From Ancylostoma caninum (Eukaryota > Nematoda > Chromadorea > Rhabditida > Ancylostomatidae): DNA of 64,000 nucleotides. Positions 1 to 10,079 of the stretch are shown here, in pieces (within the stretch, counting starts at the first letter, position 1; each line of letters starts with the position of its first letter). The notes under the pieces were generated by a model that worked only from the letters and a program-made list of their open reading frames with translations, was not told the origin of the DNA and ran no database searches. A program made the translations under genes and the position numbers. The stretch is taken from contig JBAJFG010000076.1 in the NCBI GenBank assembly GCA_037903475.1, positions 837,093 through 901,092 on the forward strand. Direction: 5' to 3'.

Positions 1-2764
1 GCTCCAGTTACCTACATTTGGTCGCTTGGGGAACCGCTGCGCTGATGACGATCGTGGTCCTCGTTACGCAGAAGGTTTGCTGTGGATTCAACTGGCCATT
101 GAACTGTGCCCGTGTTCATGAACGTTCCCAAGAAGCTTGACACACCAGCTCATCAATAGCGAACGGCTTAACCAGGAAAAAAATGAGTATGCAACAGCGG
201 AGCGACTTGTCTCAGTCTGCGATGACAAGTGGTGTTGAAGATAGCAAGAGAAATCACATTTTGCTTGGGGAATATGTCCACTCTGGGAATGTTGAGGCTT
301 TCACAGGAATCTTCATCAATATGGGCACCTGTCTTTCCCTCTCAGGAGGAGGATTTATTCGACAAATGTGGATTATGTTTGAGTAAAGAGCTTCAGCTTT
401 ATAGGAGAAATGACGCTAGCAGAATGTTGCTACTCAAACGCATTAGATCAGCTTTCACCTTCTCAGCGTAACGTGATAATTTAATTTATACTAGATGCGT
501 TAGTTGCGAGTCAGGCGCACACATCTATTTGCAGAAGATTTTCTATGAAGACTGATCAAAGCGGTATGAACATTCCCAAGCGAAAAAGACGTACGGAAGC
601 CGTGAGCGTCTGAGCTGCGTCAGCTGCGACTACCCTTCATCCTATACGCATGCGCGTCAAACGCACACATCTAGTATAGATTGCCCTTATCTCAGCATAA
701 GAGATGTGAAGAAATGCTTCTGAATGAGTAAGCGAACGTGAAGTAGTCGTTCTAAAGCTGCCTTCGCAGGTGGACGCCTCCGAACTGTCTGGGATCTGCT
801 CAGTAGGAAATACCGACCCGCACGCCCTGCTGGCCTTCACGTTGATCCCACGCTCCCTACTCGTCTTCCTTGGCACTTGCTTCGTCATTGCAGGATTTGC
901 GAGCATGTGCCGTGAACGCGACAGTTTCAGAAGACGAGTGAGTACCCGCACTCGCACTTTCTCTTCGATGTTTAGAAATCGAAGGTTTCGCTTATTCCAG
1001 GGCACGGACACCTCCAAACTCGACAAGTTGATGTTCAAGATGGGTCTCTTCTGTCTGTTGTACATTTTCCCAGCCGTTACACAGATCTTGTGCGATGTGT
1101 ACGCATTCAACACTGTGAAGAGATGGTATCCGACGACCATCGCATGCAAGAGAAGTGGTGGAGTCGAGGGAGGGCACTGTCATAGGCCACACTTGCCGCA
1201 GGTATTTCAGTTTATTTATTTATTCATGAAATGCATTCGTGATACTCCATCCCCTCTCTCCTACTCCATACTCTCTCTCTCTCTCTCTCTTTCTGACGCT
1301 TTGGCCTTTGTTATTTTAGCAAGAATTATAATAAGAGAACCATCGCCCGTCTAAAACGCGTTTTAAAGAAAATCAAAGCAACGTTCTAATTTTACTTGAA
1401 ATTACGAAGACAAGAAGCAGGACTATGAACACAACTCAGAAAACGGTATAATTTCATAGTATTCTAACCAGTTTAAAAAAGAACCGCTGTGGTAGAAAGC
1501 AGTAAATTCACTCAAAATATCTACATATTTAAGAAATACAGAAGAAGAACTTTGGAAAAATTCGTTTTTGTTCAGCGTCTCCAACTGATTTTTTTTGTGT
1601 CAAATTTAATAATGCTTCCTATGATATGCAGGTGTACACTTTTCCTGTAGGACTGTGAATCCGTATTATTCGTTTCACGGTGACGGACGGCTGGGAAATT
1701 TTTCAAAAAAGCTTGGCGCTACTTTCGAAATTATTCAAATAATAACGATTCCTCGGATTCTTTACTCGAATCACCTTGAAAGATTATGTATGTAGGCAAG
1801 TATTAGGCTGTCGCAAAGGTTTGGCGTCTCTTAAACTTGTCGTAGTGTTTCACTAATTCTATTGAACGGAAAAATAAGAAAATGAATTTGAGAAAATCCA
1901 AAGGCATAGAAATTTTTCGTTTTTTTTTAATTTTTGAAAACCAAAAAAAAACCTTGTGTGTATGAAATATAGAGTTCCACGCAACAGGACGTCCATTAAT
2001 GAAAATGCAGTGAAGAAAAAAAAAACTTATCAAAACATGATGGTATGTATGACTATAAATTTACCTGCTCAGAATGTAACTGGCTCTCTTTCGCTCAAGG
2101 AATTTTCAAATGCCTCAACAGCTCTCTACAGATTTTTACAGACTTTCGCTGAAATTTTTTGAACCCTCCAAAACATTCCGTTAGTATTAGTATAAACTGC
2201 GCCTCTCCTCGACTTTGCGCTGTTGCTGCACGTTTCATCAGATACCACATCTTGCATCGCAGTGAGTATGTCAGGCGGCAACAATTTTGATGCGTATCGA
2301 TTATCTGTGGTTTCCGTAGTAGCGAGAGCATCGATGTCTTCCATAATCCACAAAGATCGGAGTCATTGTCGCTGCTAATGGCGACGCAGAGTGCTATAGT
2401 CCCGCATAGTATGACGAGTGCTTGCAGGGGCCCTCTGAAAAGAGGCTAGAAGTGTTAGAATCCTTACGAGACTGGAACTACATTTTGTTTTCAGGCAGAA
2501 ATCTATCATCTGAACCTGATGATGTCGCTGGCAGTAGGAGCGTCATGCGCGATGTGGGTGCTGTCGCCGAAGACGCTGCTGTCGTGGCATCGCGTGCTCT
2601 GCTGCGGAATGTGCCGTTCCGCACCCCAGAAGGCCTCTGCCAGCGTCGCAGCCACCCGTCCTCTTCTGGAGCCGCCCACGGCTCCACCACCTCACCCACC
2701 GTCACACTACGTGCCGATGTCGACGCACAGCCAAAACGCCTGGCGACCCTCGAAGGTCGTCTGA
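1..2764 (+). CDS. Frizzled-family Wnt receptor, C-terminal part (TM3 to stop)
   Basis: This is a seven-transmembrane Wnt receptor of the plasma membrane; the cysteine-rich ligand-binding domain and TM1-2 lie before the window. The traced exons are 1-74 (partial), 770-937, 1001-1201 and 2495-2764, giving 236 visible residues, with all junctions in phase 0. Exon 1 reads SSYLHLVAWGTAALMTIVV, matching Frizzled TM3. Exon 2 has ELSGICSVG followed by TM4 (FTLIPRSLLVFLG). Exon 3 has TSKLDKLMFKMGLFCLLY, the very conserved start of TM5. Exon 4 has TM7 and then SPKTLLSWHR, which contains the KTxxxW motif that binds the Dishevelled PDZ domain. The tail after it is short, proline-rich, and ends SKVV. Introns are 695, 63 and 1293 bases. 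Which nematode paralogue this is (lin-17, mig-1, cfz-2 or mom-5 type) cannot be decided from this part. Family assignment is firm; exon borders follow GT-AG sites and phase. Confidence 0.93.
75..769 (+). other. Frizzled intron with a small inverted-repeat relic
   Basis: This intron begins GTTTGC and ends TTCGCAG. No coding exon is visible in it. A pair of short inverted ends sharing ATACTAGATG occurs near 486 and 675, about 200 bases apart, which suggests a decayed MITE. The remainder shows nothing recognisable. Confidence 0.6.
1202..2494 (+). other. Frizzled intron 3 with CT microsatellite and a mariner-like end
   Basis: The donor is GTATTT after the Gln codon, and the acceptor is TTTTCAG at 2488-2494. 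A (CT)n run lies near 1265-1290. At about 1801 a sequence starting TTAGGCTGTCGCAAAG resembles the mariner terminal sequence at 2952 (TTAGGTTGTTGCAAAA). No matching opposite end was found, so it may be a solo or broken copy. No extra Frizzled exon is needed, because exon 3 joins exon 4 in frame. Confidence 0.6.
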
Positions 2765-2951
2765 TGTGTGGCAATGATGACATTGTGATCATTTGGTTTT
2801 CCATGACTCTGCCGCTTTACTTCTGCTCTCATGACGTTATTTTGACACGTTTCTCCCTCGACCTCCTCTTTTCTCACGGGTACATCGCCATATATTGTAT
2901 ATAGAGCCTCTCTGTTCATCGTACGTTGTGTGTAGACGTGCTTGCATAAAT
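2765..2951 (+). other. Probable Frizzled 3' UTR
   Basis: This is the stretch between the Frizzled stop codon and the start of the mariner relic. A CATAAA hexamer at 2945-2950 is a weak polyadenylation candidate. A perfect AATAAA occurs only later, at about 3243, inside the transposon. Nothing else is visible. Confidence 0.35.
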
Positions 2952-3477
2952 ATTAGGTTGTTGCAAAATCGATGTCGGATTTTCGAACCACGAAATTTGG
3001 TCTAAGATGCTGGAAAGAAAAGTGGTGTCTCAGTCGCACAGTAGCACATTTGGGATTCGTTTGAAAGCTTATTTCTTCCTCTTTCTGCCCCTTCATTTCC
3101 ATCCGGACCTATCTTCCTTTGTTGGCTTTCTCGTAGGTGTAGCCGCTAGCAAAAATTCGTCTCAAATTGTATCATAGATTCGAACTCAGTAGTAACAGCA
3201 AGGAAGGGAAATATTACCAACGTATGCGGGAGGAAATGTCAAATAAAATCATAGGCCATTGTTGGTCCAACTAATCCAGTTTTGGCGATAAATGTCTCAG
3301 AGTTATGGACTAAAATTCAATGACCCCAATGTCGTTCTGGAAGCACTGTTGGAAGCTATGTGAAGATGTGTTCATTATATCAAAGGTGGCTTCAAGGTTT
3401 ATTATTTTTCTATTTTTGGCGCCATGGAACGGATGGACATAGTGAAAAAAATTGGGCAAGTGAATTCTCCTCGAATT

Positions 3478-3650
3478 ATCCTCTGGTGTTTCACGACAGC
3501 ACGAAACCACACTTTGCACTCCAGGCGATGTGGAAGGAGACGAAGCGAAAATCGAGACTCGCTTTTATATATCATACTCATCAGACTGTTCCCCCACAGA
3601 TGACCACAAATCCAGGTGGTTGCTTCCATCTTCCCAACGTGTGGCCTAGT
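3478..3650 (+). pseudogene. Inverted piece of mariner transposase core (tentative)
   Basis: The plus strand encodes VFHDSTKPHFALQAMWKE, which resembles the second catalytic block of mariner transposases (a His-Asp pair followed by Pro-His). It is opposite in direction to the N-terminal two thirds of the same relic. The simplest reading is an internal inversion with a junction near 3650. Only this short block supports the assignment; the downstream residues do not match clearly. Confidence 0.4.
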
Positions 3651-4368
3651 GGAGAAAGTAAACATTGTTATGCTTCCCAGGTAGAGCTGCAGCGACGTGA
3701 CCCAAATGTCTGCAGTAGAGTTCGGCTGTAACAGTGGAATTCGGTGGTAGGGATTCCCAATGAATAATCCCCTTGGAATTCCACCAAACGCTAAGCATTA
3801 TCTTTTGGGGATGGAGTTCTGTTTTTGGTGTTTGAATTCCAGGATCTCGTTTGAACCACTCGCGCTTTGACTGTCGTTCATGTAGGCCACCCACTTCTTG
3901 TCACCGGTGACCAGGTTGTCGAGCCAGAGGAAAGTTCGTCGAAATGTTGAAAAGTTGATGCATGCAGTCATCCACACGTGAAGTTGATGCCTACTCAGAT
4001 CATGAGGTATCCTTACGCCAAACTTCCATGTCTTTCCGAAGCGATGCAGATGGGCAGCTATAGTATCGTGATGACACTAGGGTTCCTCTGCCAGCTCAAG
4101 GCTGTCACACCGCCGATCCTCTTCAACCAGCTCCAGAAAGCGCTCGTAATCCACTGTGGTCGGCCTACCAGACCTTCGTTTGTCACCCAAGTCGAACTCG
4201 CCGTTTTTGAACTTGCGGAACCAAACTTTTGCCGTGTCGTAGAAGACAGTCGAACAGCATTGCATCACATATATTCTTCGTTGCATCGCTTGCGTTACTA
4301 TGTTCTCTGAATTCGTAAAGCAAAAGCAGTCGAACTTCTTTGGAGTCAAGGACAATTTTTTCAGTCAT
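3646..4368 (-). pseudogene. Mariner transposase pseudogene, frameshifted and truncated
   Basis: This is a cut-and-paste DDD transposase relic. The likely start at 4368 reads MTEKIVLDSKEVRLLLLYEF, the usual N-terminal helix-turn-helix region. After about 38 residues the frame shifts, and the next frame carries WFRKFKNGEFDLGDKRRSGR, the hallmark linker of mariner transposases. Near 3900 a TGDKKWVAYMN segment matches the first catalytic Asp block (usually TGDEKW). KIMLSVWWNSKGIIHWE then matches the conserved VWW block. The minus-strand frame ends at 3646. The HD-N-PH block expected about 90 residues after the first Asp is missing from this strand. A similar block, FHDSTKPHFALQ, occurs on the plus strand near 3487-3525. 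At least one frameshift and the missing core make it inactive. Confidence 0.75.
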
Positions 4369-4504
4369 AACCGTTACGAAATGCAATGGCAAATTAGATG
4401 TACGTAGACTATTGACCAACCTTTATACATATGAACACACCATGAAAAATCAATCTTAAGATAAGATACAAGATACTAAACTAAGTGGAGCGAACCTAAT
4501 ATAT

Positions 4505-5403
4505 ATTAGGTTGTAATATAAGTTTCCGCTGTTATGAAATTTTCGAGAAAAACGTTCCATAAACAACGGCAGATATCAAACAGAGTATGCACCACAAGAG
4601 TCGCTGGTTCTTTTGCCATTTTTTTCTCATCAGGAGCTCGACTCCGCTGCTCTAGAAATCTGTGGAGTACGAGGGAAAGAACTGGGTCGGCCAAAGCTGG
4701 AGTCACTAACTTTGACAAATCGGTTCTCGCATATTAGACATTACTGTGATCTGGTAATCGGCATATGGCTAGTGCATATGGTTAGTGCTAGATTTACGCT
4801 ACATCATGTGCAGTTAAAAATTGCTCCGCGAGCTCTTTGCCTTTCCAGAAAGTTCGACCAAAGAAATTGAGGCCCCTTCGGCGATGTGGCAAAATGGCGT
4901 GATTTCCTTAGAGCGCGTGGAACTTGTCTCAAAATTCCACCGATTAGTGTCCGCAAACGGCTGATGTTTGCAGTCACAGTGGAGGAAATCTCACCATAAT
5001 TCGCTTCAACTCTAGAGAGAAAGACGGCATAATCAAAATCCTGGGTTACCATGTTTGGTATCTGTGCCTGAGACCACTCGACAATAAAATGAGTAGTGAA
5101 GGTACCAGAGAGAATAGGAATGGCCTCGAGATCACTCCAGCCGAATTTGGTTAGTCTCGTGCACGTTATGGTAAAATTATCACTGGTGCAAGTGCGGGTA
5201 TCGAATTTGAATTCTCGAAGGGTTCGCTTCAATGTTAATTACATTTCTAAAATAGGACACAAGGTCCTACATTTCAGAATCTTCGGGGATCATGCGCTTC
5301 AAAACAGTGCCTAGGTATTCACGAAATCAAATCGGTATTCATTTATTAGAAGCCTTTGAAGATGAATATGCGAAAACAGCAGAAAATTATTTTAGAACCT
5401 TAT
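4505..5403 (-). mobile_element. TTAGGTTG-ended non-autonomous element, copy 1
   Basis: The left end reads TTAGGTTGTAATATAAG and continues to CCGCTGTT. The right end, reverse-complemented, gives AAGGTTCTAAAATAATTTTC followed by TGCTGTT. The ends form imperfect terminal inverted repeats of about 28 bases. The inside is homologous, in opposite orientation, to the element at 14327-15208. An open stretch of 142 codons on the minus strand (4804-5232) contains DFDYAVFLSRVEANYGEISS. It matches no transposase known to me and is probably not a real gene. A (TA)n run abuts the right end. The ends suggest the Tc1/mariner superfamily and a TA target. Confidence 0.7.
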
Positions 5404-5435
5404 ATATATATATATATACATATATATACATATAT
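5401..5435. repeat. (TA)n microsatellite
   Basis: This is a run of TA dinucleotides broken by CA steps, lying directly at the right end of the preceding element. Confidence 0.85.
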
Positions 5436-5581
5436 CAGTGGCGGACGCAGGAAGTGGGCAGGAGGGGGGGGGGGGCGTGGGAAAAAAGGGAAAAAAGTGG
5501 GGTCTCCGCCGCTTTGGGGAACCCAGATGGAAAATAAAATTAATAAAAATATCAATAATAATAATTGTATATATATTTATA
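5436..5581. repeat. CAGTGGCGGA G-rich stretch, hAT-end-like
   Basis: The stretch begins CAGTGGCGGACGCAGG and soon runs into 12 or more G. That layout is common at the ends of animal hAT elements (CAGTGGCGGA followed by a G-run). No partner end or target duplication was found, so this is a resemblance only. The rest is A-rich. Confidence 0.35.
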
Positions 5582-8150
5582 TACGGGTCGCTAGAAAGTG
5601 GGGTGGGGCAGCCACTTGAGATATGTGCAAAAGTTTCACGCCTATGAAATCCTTAGGAAATTGAAATGGAAGCGAAAATAGTAATCGATTGAGTTTGAAT
5701 ATGAAATTTTGTTACCATATCTTGACGTTTCTCATACTTGGACAGCATTGCACCTCCCTTCTATCGGTGGATTCTCTCCCTAGCGTTCTCCACACTACAG
5801 GGCACCAGCACATCTTTCATCCTTCGCTGGACCCATATCATGAAGTTCTCCATCTACTGGGCCACAGCGGACCCACCATTCTCAATCGGCGTACACGCAT
5901 TCTAGCGTTTTCCCAGCTAATGGAGCAATCCTCCATCTGCGGACTCGTATCCAAGCACGTTTTCCAAATTACAGGGCGCAAGCGTTCCTTTCTCCGTCAG
6001 TGAATCTACACCTTGGCGTTTTCCACACCATTCGGCTGAAGCAGTCCACATTCTGGCGTTCCTCACACATAGGCCACAGCGGACACCTTCTTCATCTGTG
6101 AATCCGTATCTTGACGTTACTCACACATAGGCCAAAGCGGATCCCTTCTCCATCCGTAGACTAGTATCTTGTCGCTCCTCACAATAGGTGGAGCTCCCCT
6201 CCATCGGCATAACCGCATCCTGTCATTCCCACACTTTCAACGGACACCAGACTTATCGTTCATAGGTGGTCCCATATTCTGGAGTTCCTCGCACCTGGGG
6301 CACAGCAGACCTCACCTATACCAGTGAACCCGTATCTTGACGTTCCCCACATTTTTAGACCACAGCGCACCCCCTCCTCCATCCACGAAACCATATCCTG
6401 GAGTTCCCTCAGCTTTCAGGCCGCAGCAGATCCATCCCCCTTGGGTGGACCCGAATGCTGGCATTCTTAACAACTGAGCCACCTTTCCATCGGCATAAAA
6501 TTGTCCTGGAGTTCCTTCTTTTAGGATGCAGCAGACCTATGTGCCATGGGGAAACCAGTATCTTGGAGTTTCTAACAATTCGGCGACAGCGGACCCCTAC
6601 TCCATCAGCATAAGCGTATCCTGTCATTCCCACAGTTTTGGCCACAGCAGACCTATACTCTGGCGTTCCTCGCACCTGGGGCACAGCGGACCCTTACTCC
6701 ATCGGCAACCGTATCCTGTCGTTCCTATGATTTTTGCTACAGCAGACACATATTCTGGCATTTCTCACACCTTGACCGCATCGGAGCCAGTCATGTGCCG
6801 AAGTAAAATTTAAAATCCCGTAAAACGTGAAACGGAAAATGGAAGGCCAAAAATGGGCGGAAAACGGAAAACGGATAATTTTGTTCAAACATAGGCTTCT
6901 GACCGAAAGTCTTCCTCAACATTAGATTTTCTAGGCATCTTCTTGATGAGCATGAATGGACACTCTTTCAAGTAATTGAGCAACTTCAAGTCCACTGATG
7001 GTACATACTTCAAACGCCGAGAATATGGGTAGATCGAGGAGTATTCATCCTTCAACTAATAACGACGGATCATCAGAGTTATATAGGGTGGCTAAAAAAT
7101 ATTGGCGTGTTTTTTGGAAATGGTAAATATCTGACGTTGATTCATATATGAAGGACACACTGACCAAAACTAGGCCCTCTAGAAGCGAAGTAACTTTATT
7201 AGATTTTTTCAGCAGGACTTGCTTCCTGCACATGGAGAAAATCGACATTGACTCCCTTGGACGCTCATGCACCTGGGTTCTTTTTAACAAATGACGAAAA
7301 GTCTCGGCAGATTTCCCATCATGGCCCACTCAACTGCTCCGTTTGGGCCTTATTCGAATGGCTGTTAGCAAGCAACAAATTCCCCTTTTTAGACTACCTC
7401 AACTTACAGAGCTGAGGACGAATTAGGTAAGGGTAATTTGCGGCACACCGACATTTCTGTGGTCGCTCGTTTGAAGTTGTTTATAGGTGGTATGATGACA
7501 TCAAAATTGTCGACAACGATTTGCTAGTTAAAGGTTGATTGCAAGTTTTATTGGACAAAGCTTGGCCGTGAACTTGTTTTGGGGGCTCCGAGTATAAAGA
7601 ACATTGATGAGGACGCGCGAAGTCGCGACGGGACATTTGCATTGCAGTCGATACAAAAACCTCAAGCAAAATAGTCCGAATTTCGTAAATAGCTTGTGAA
7701 CGTCAATTTTGTTCCCATTATTGTGAGGTCACGTACACTGCGCATCAATACACATGAGCTCTCTTTACGATAGGGAAATACGTCAAGAACAACGATCCCC
7801 ATCCGCCCATAATTCTCCATTCTTGGGCTAAAAACCCGTAAAACGGAAGGCCAAAAACGGAAAATTCCGCACATCCCTGATCGGATCCCTCCTCCATACA
7901 TTAACACTATTTTGTCGCTCTTCACTATTGGGTAAAAGCGGACCTTTCCTCCATCGGCATAACCGCATCCTGGGATTCTCACACTTTTAGGGCACAGCAG
8001 ACATATCTCCCTTCGCTGGACCCCATATCCTGGTGTTCCTCACACCCGGCTCACAGCGGAACCCTACTCCATCGGCAACCGTATCCTGTCGTTCCTATGG
8101 TTTTTGCCACAGCAGACACATATTCTGGTTACCGCTCACACCTTGACATG
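5582..8150 (-). mobile_element. Composite minisatellite element, copy 3 (split by a hAT insertion)
   Basis: An end module at about 5587-5690 contains CTAGAAAGTGGGGTGGGGCA. It is followed by a degenerate tandem array of a roughly 60-base unit at 5706-6787, which resumes at 7880-8150. The recurring words are CCACAGCGGACC, TCCATCGG and CGTATCCTG. The order (module, then array) is the same as at 29776-30995 and mirrored at 28110-29653. Read on the minus strand, the array precedes the module. A hAT-type element with an 8-base target duplication interrupts the array. The array is the most diverged of the three, so this looks like the oldest copy. Confidence 0.65.
6788..7879. mobile_element. hAT-type non-autonomous element inside the minisatellite array
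   Basis: The left end is CAGTCATGTGCCGAA. The right end, reverse-complemented, is CAGGGATGTGCGGAA. Flanking octamers are ATCGGAGC (6780-6787) and ATCGGATC (7880-7887), a target duplication with one mismatch. Both ends continue into runs of AAACGG-type words. The inside holds no convincing transposase; a TATAGGGTGGCTAAAAA segment near 7080 may be a further insertion. The 8-base duplication and CAGGG ends are typical of hAT elements. Confidence 0.75.
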
Positions 8151-8406
8151 CCATCAGAAGAGTACTATAACAAAATATAACAAAATGGAGGGTTTCTTCC
8201 CATTTCCTGGATTACGTCACTGTGCAACGGTTGTGTTTAATCATCGATCTACAAACGCAATGGAGGCCTATCCGTGACATTTTCATCAGAAAACGTCGCC
8301 AAATGAGGGATTAATAAAAAAACGAGTAGGGAGGTAGAATAAAATTAAATGCATATCGAGCAGTAGTAGCCTGGCCGTTGCAGCAGGGGGTAAGTTACAC
8401 TCAATC
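8151..8406. other. Unassigned spacer
   Basis: This lies between the end of the tandem array and the target duplication of the next hAT-type element. No gene or repeat was recognised. Confidence 0.4.
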
Positions 8407-8414
8407 GTCACGAT

Positions 8415-9513
8415 CAGGGATGTGCGGAAGTCAGATTTGAAATTTCGGAAGTCGGAAGCCCCAAAAAAACACCGGAATATCGGAAGTGCCGGAAGTCGAA
8501 AGTCGGAAGTACAGAGTAGCCAATACATGTATCTACGGAGACTTGAATGGGGGAGGAGGTTAACCGTTCATTTGAAAAGTTTCATCCAATTGTGCCCATG
8601 AATGGCGTTACTCAGGAACTGAACAACAAGAAAAATGAGTAACCGATGAATGAAGAAAAAATAAGTACTAGTAAAACAAGGTGGTCAGACAAGGGAAACT
8701 CAATAGTTGAGACGAAAGCTTTTTGGAATGGTGTAGCCATCATACTGCTCCCAGAATCACAGCTTACAGTGAAATAGAGCCTTATCAGCACCATCCTCAC
8801 TCCACTCCTCCACTCTACCGTAGTTTCTCTTGTCAATTATCCAGTAGAGTTTTCACATCTTTTGCGCATTATCCTGTGCTACCCTATGATTTGGAAGAAC
8901 TAATCGTTGTTTCTGGATCAATTCTATACTATTCAGTCAGTTGACAGTACGCGTATACTGAGCGAGAGTAGATGGTTTCGAAGTTTTAATTGCCATTTTC
9001 ACCATGTACCCAATGTTCAGCAGCATTCTCTCATCCAAATAACTCACTTTCCAACACTGTGATTTCCTTCACATGCTGGTATATAGCACTGAACTTAGTA
9101 AACATTGTTGGCACAACAAAACAGTAAAACCGCAGCCAGCGCAACGCAGCTTCCAGAATTTCATTTTTTGAGAGAAAAAAGGTGAAAATTCCGGCTAGAT
9201 GATGTTGTCTTCCTATGTTCGCGTGGTACGATGGAGTACGGCTATGCATGCAAGAAAACAGAAGACAGACAGAAAGTGCCACTTTTGATATATGTATTAC
9301 TGCTGGGTAGGGTAGACGGTGTCGGATAGCTGCTAAGAAACTTCACGAAACTCATATGACAAAATCCAGCTTGGTCACCCTCCAAAACTTCCGAAAGGTT
9401 CGGGGTCTTTTTTCGCGATTTTTCGGAAGTCGGAACTCGGAAGTCGGAAGCCCAAAAAACACCGGAATATCGGAAGTTTCGGAAGCCGGAAGTCAGAATT
9501 CCGCTCATCCCTC
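8415..9513. mobile_element. hAT-type non-autonomous element, CGGAAGT family, copy A
   Basis: The left end is CAGGGATGTGCGGAAGTC. The right end, reverse-complemented, is GAGGGATGAGCGGAATTC. It is flanked on both sides by GTCACGAT (8407-8414 and 9514-9521), a perfect 8-base target duplication. Each end carries about 100 bases of iterated CGGAAGT words, the two ends mirroring each other. The 1099-base element is homologous, in inverted orientation, to the one at 22782-23896. The centre has no recognisable transposase reading frame, so it would need an enzyme supplied elsewhere. Superfamily assignment rests on duplication length and end sequence. Confidence 0.85.
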
Positions 9514-9521
9514 GTCACGAT

Positions 9522-10079
9522 TGAAGAGTCTATATAACTTCGTCACCAAAGTTGAAACCAATTTAAGAGGAGGAAGAGAAGATGATAGCTAGTTTCATAT
9601 GCCGTCCATCGTTTTGTGGCTACAGAACTAAATTTGATACATTCTGTGCTGGACACTGAAGGTTTATAATTAAGTACCTGATCAATAGCCAAGAAGCTGT
9701 GAGCTGCTAACGCTGAGGTTTCCATAACGAATGGTGACGGATGGTACCGGTTGCCATGAATATGCAAACGAAACTCCATTGAGTTAGAGATTTCAGGAGA
9801 TACCCTGTCAGTTAGGCTCAGAAAGCTTGCACAGTTGTCAACAGTGAAAGCGCCGTCGCTCGAGATGGACAAAATACTGATGATGTGTATAGGAGAGGAC
9901 ACATTATTCGAACAGAAAACAAGTATGTTGTCTCATATGTGTTCGCAAGAAATCTATTACAAGATGCTGATTAAATTGGTCTTTCAACTCAATCTCTGTT
10001 ACGAAAGAAATTAACCATGTTTTAGCGTTCCTGTCATGCTCAATCGTTCAAAACCTCTATTACATCGTTCACGATGTGA
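9522..10079. other. Intergenic stretch with one possible exon
   Basis: A minus-strand open stretch at about 9678-9860 lies between a CATCAG acceptor and a GATCAG/GTACTT donor. It reads MEFRLHIHGNRYHPSPFVM within. I do not recognise it, and no partner exon was found. The rest is AT-rich with nothing visible. Confidence 0.25.

Larger units (their letters stand above)
2952..4412 (-). mobile_element. Mariner transposon relic (Hsmar1/bandit-like)
   Basis: One end reads TTAGGTTGTTGCAAAATCG at 2952. On the minus strand the other end reads AAGGTTGGTCAATAGTC, ending near 4412 next to a TA. The two ends are only partly complementary. Between them lie minus-strand fragments of a mariner transposase (separate entry). 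The element sits directly downstream of the Frizzled gene. Its structure is broken: part of the catalytic core reads on the opposite strand. The family call is inferred from the translated fragments; the boundaries are approximate. Confidence 0.7.

Noticed and set aside
1..1201. Minus-strand frames over the Frizzled exons (for example 637-1149)
   Set aside because: They are shadows of the plus-strand exons, which match Frizzled with correct splicing.
5436..5480. A complete hAT element starting CAGTGGCGGA
   Set aside because: Only one end is present, with no partner end or 8-base duplication, so it was listed only as a resemblance.
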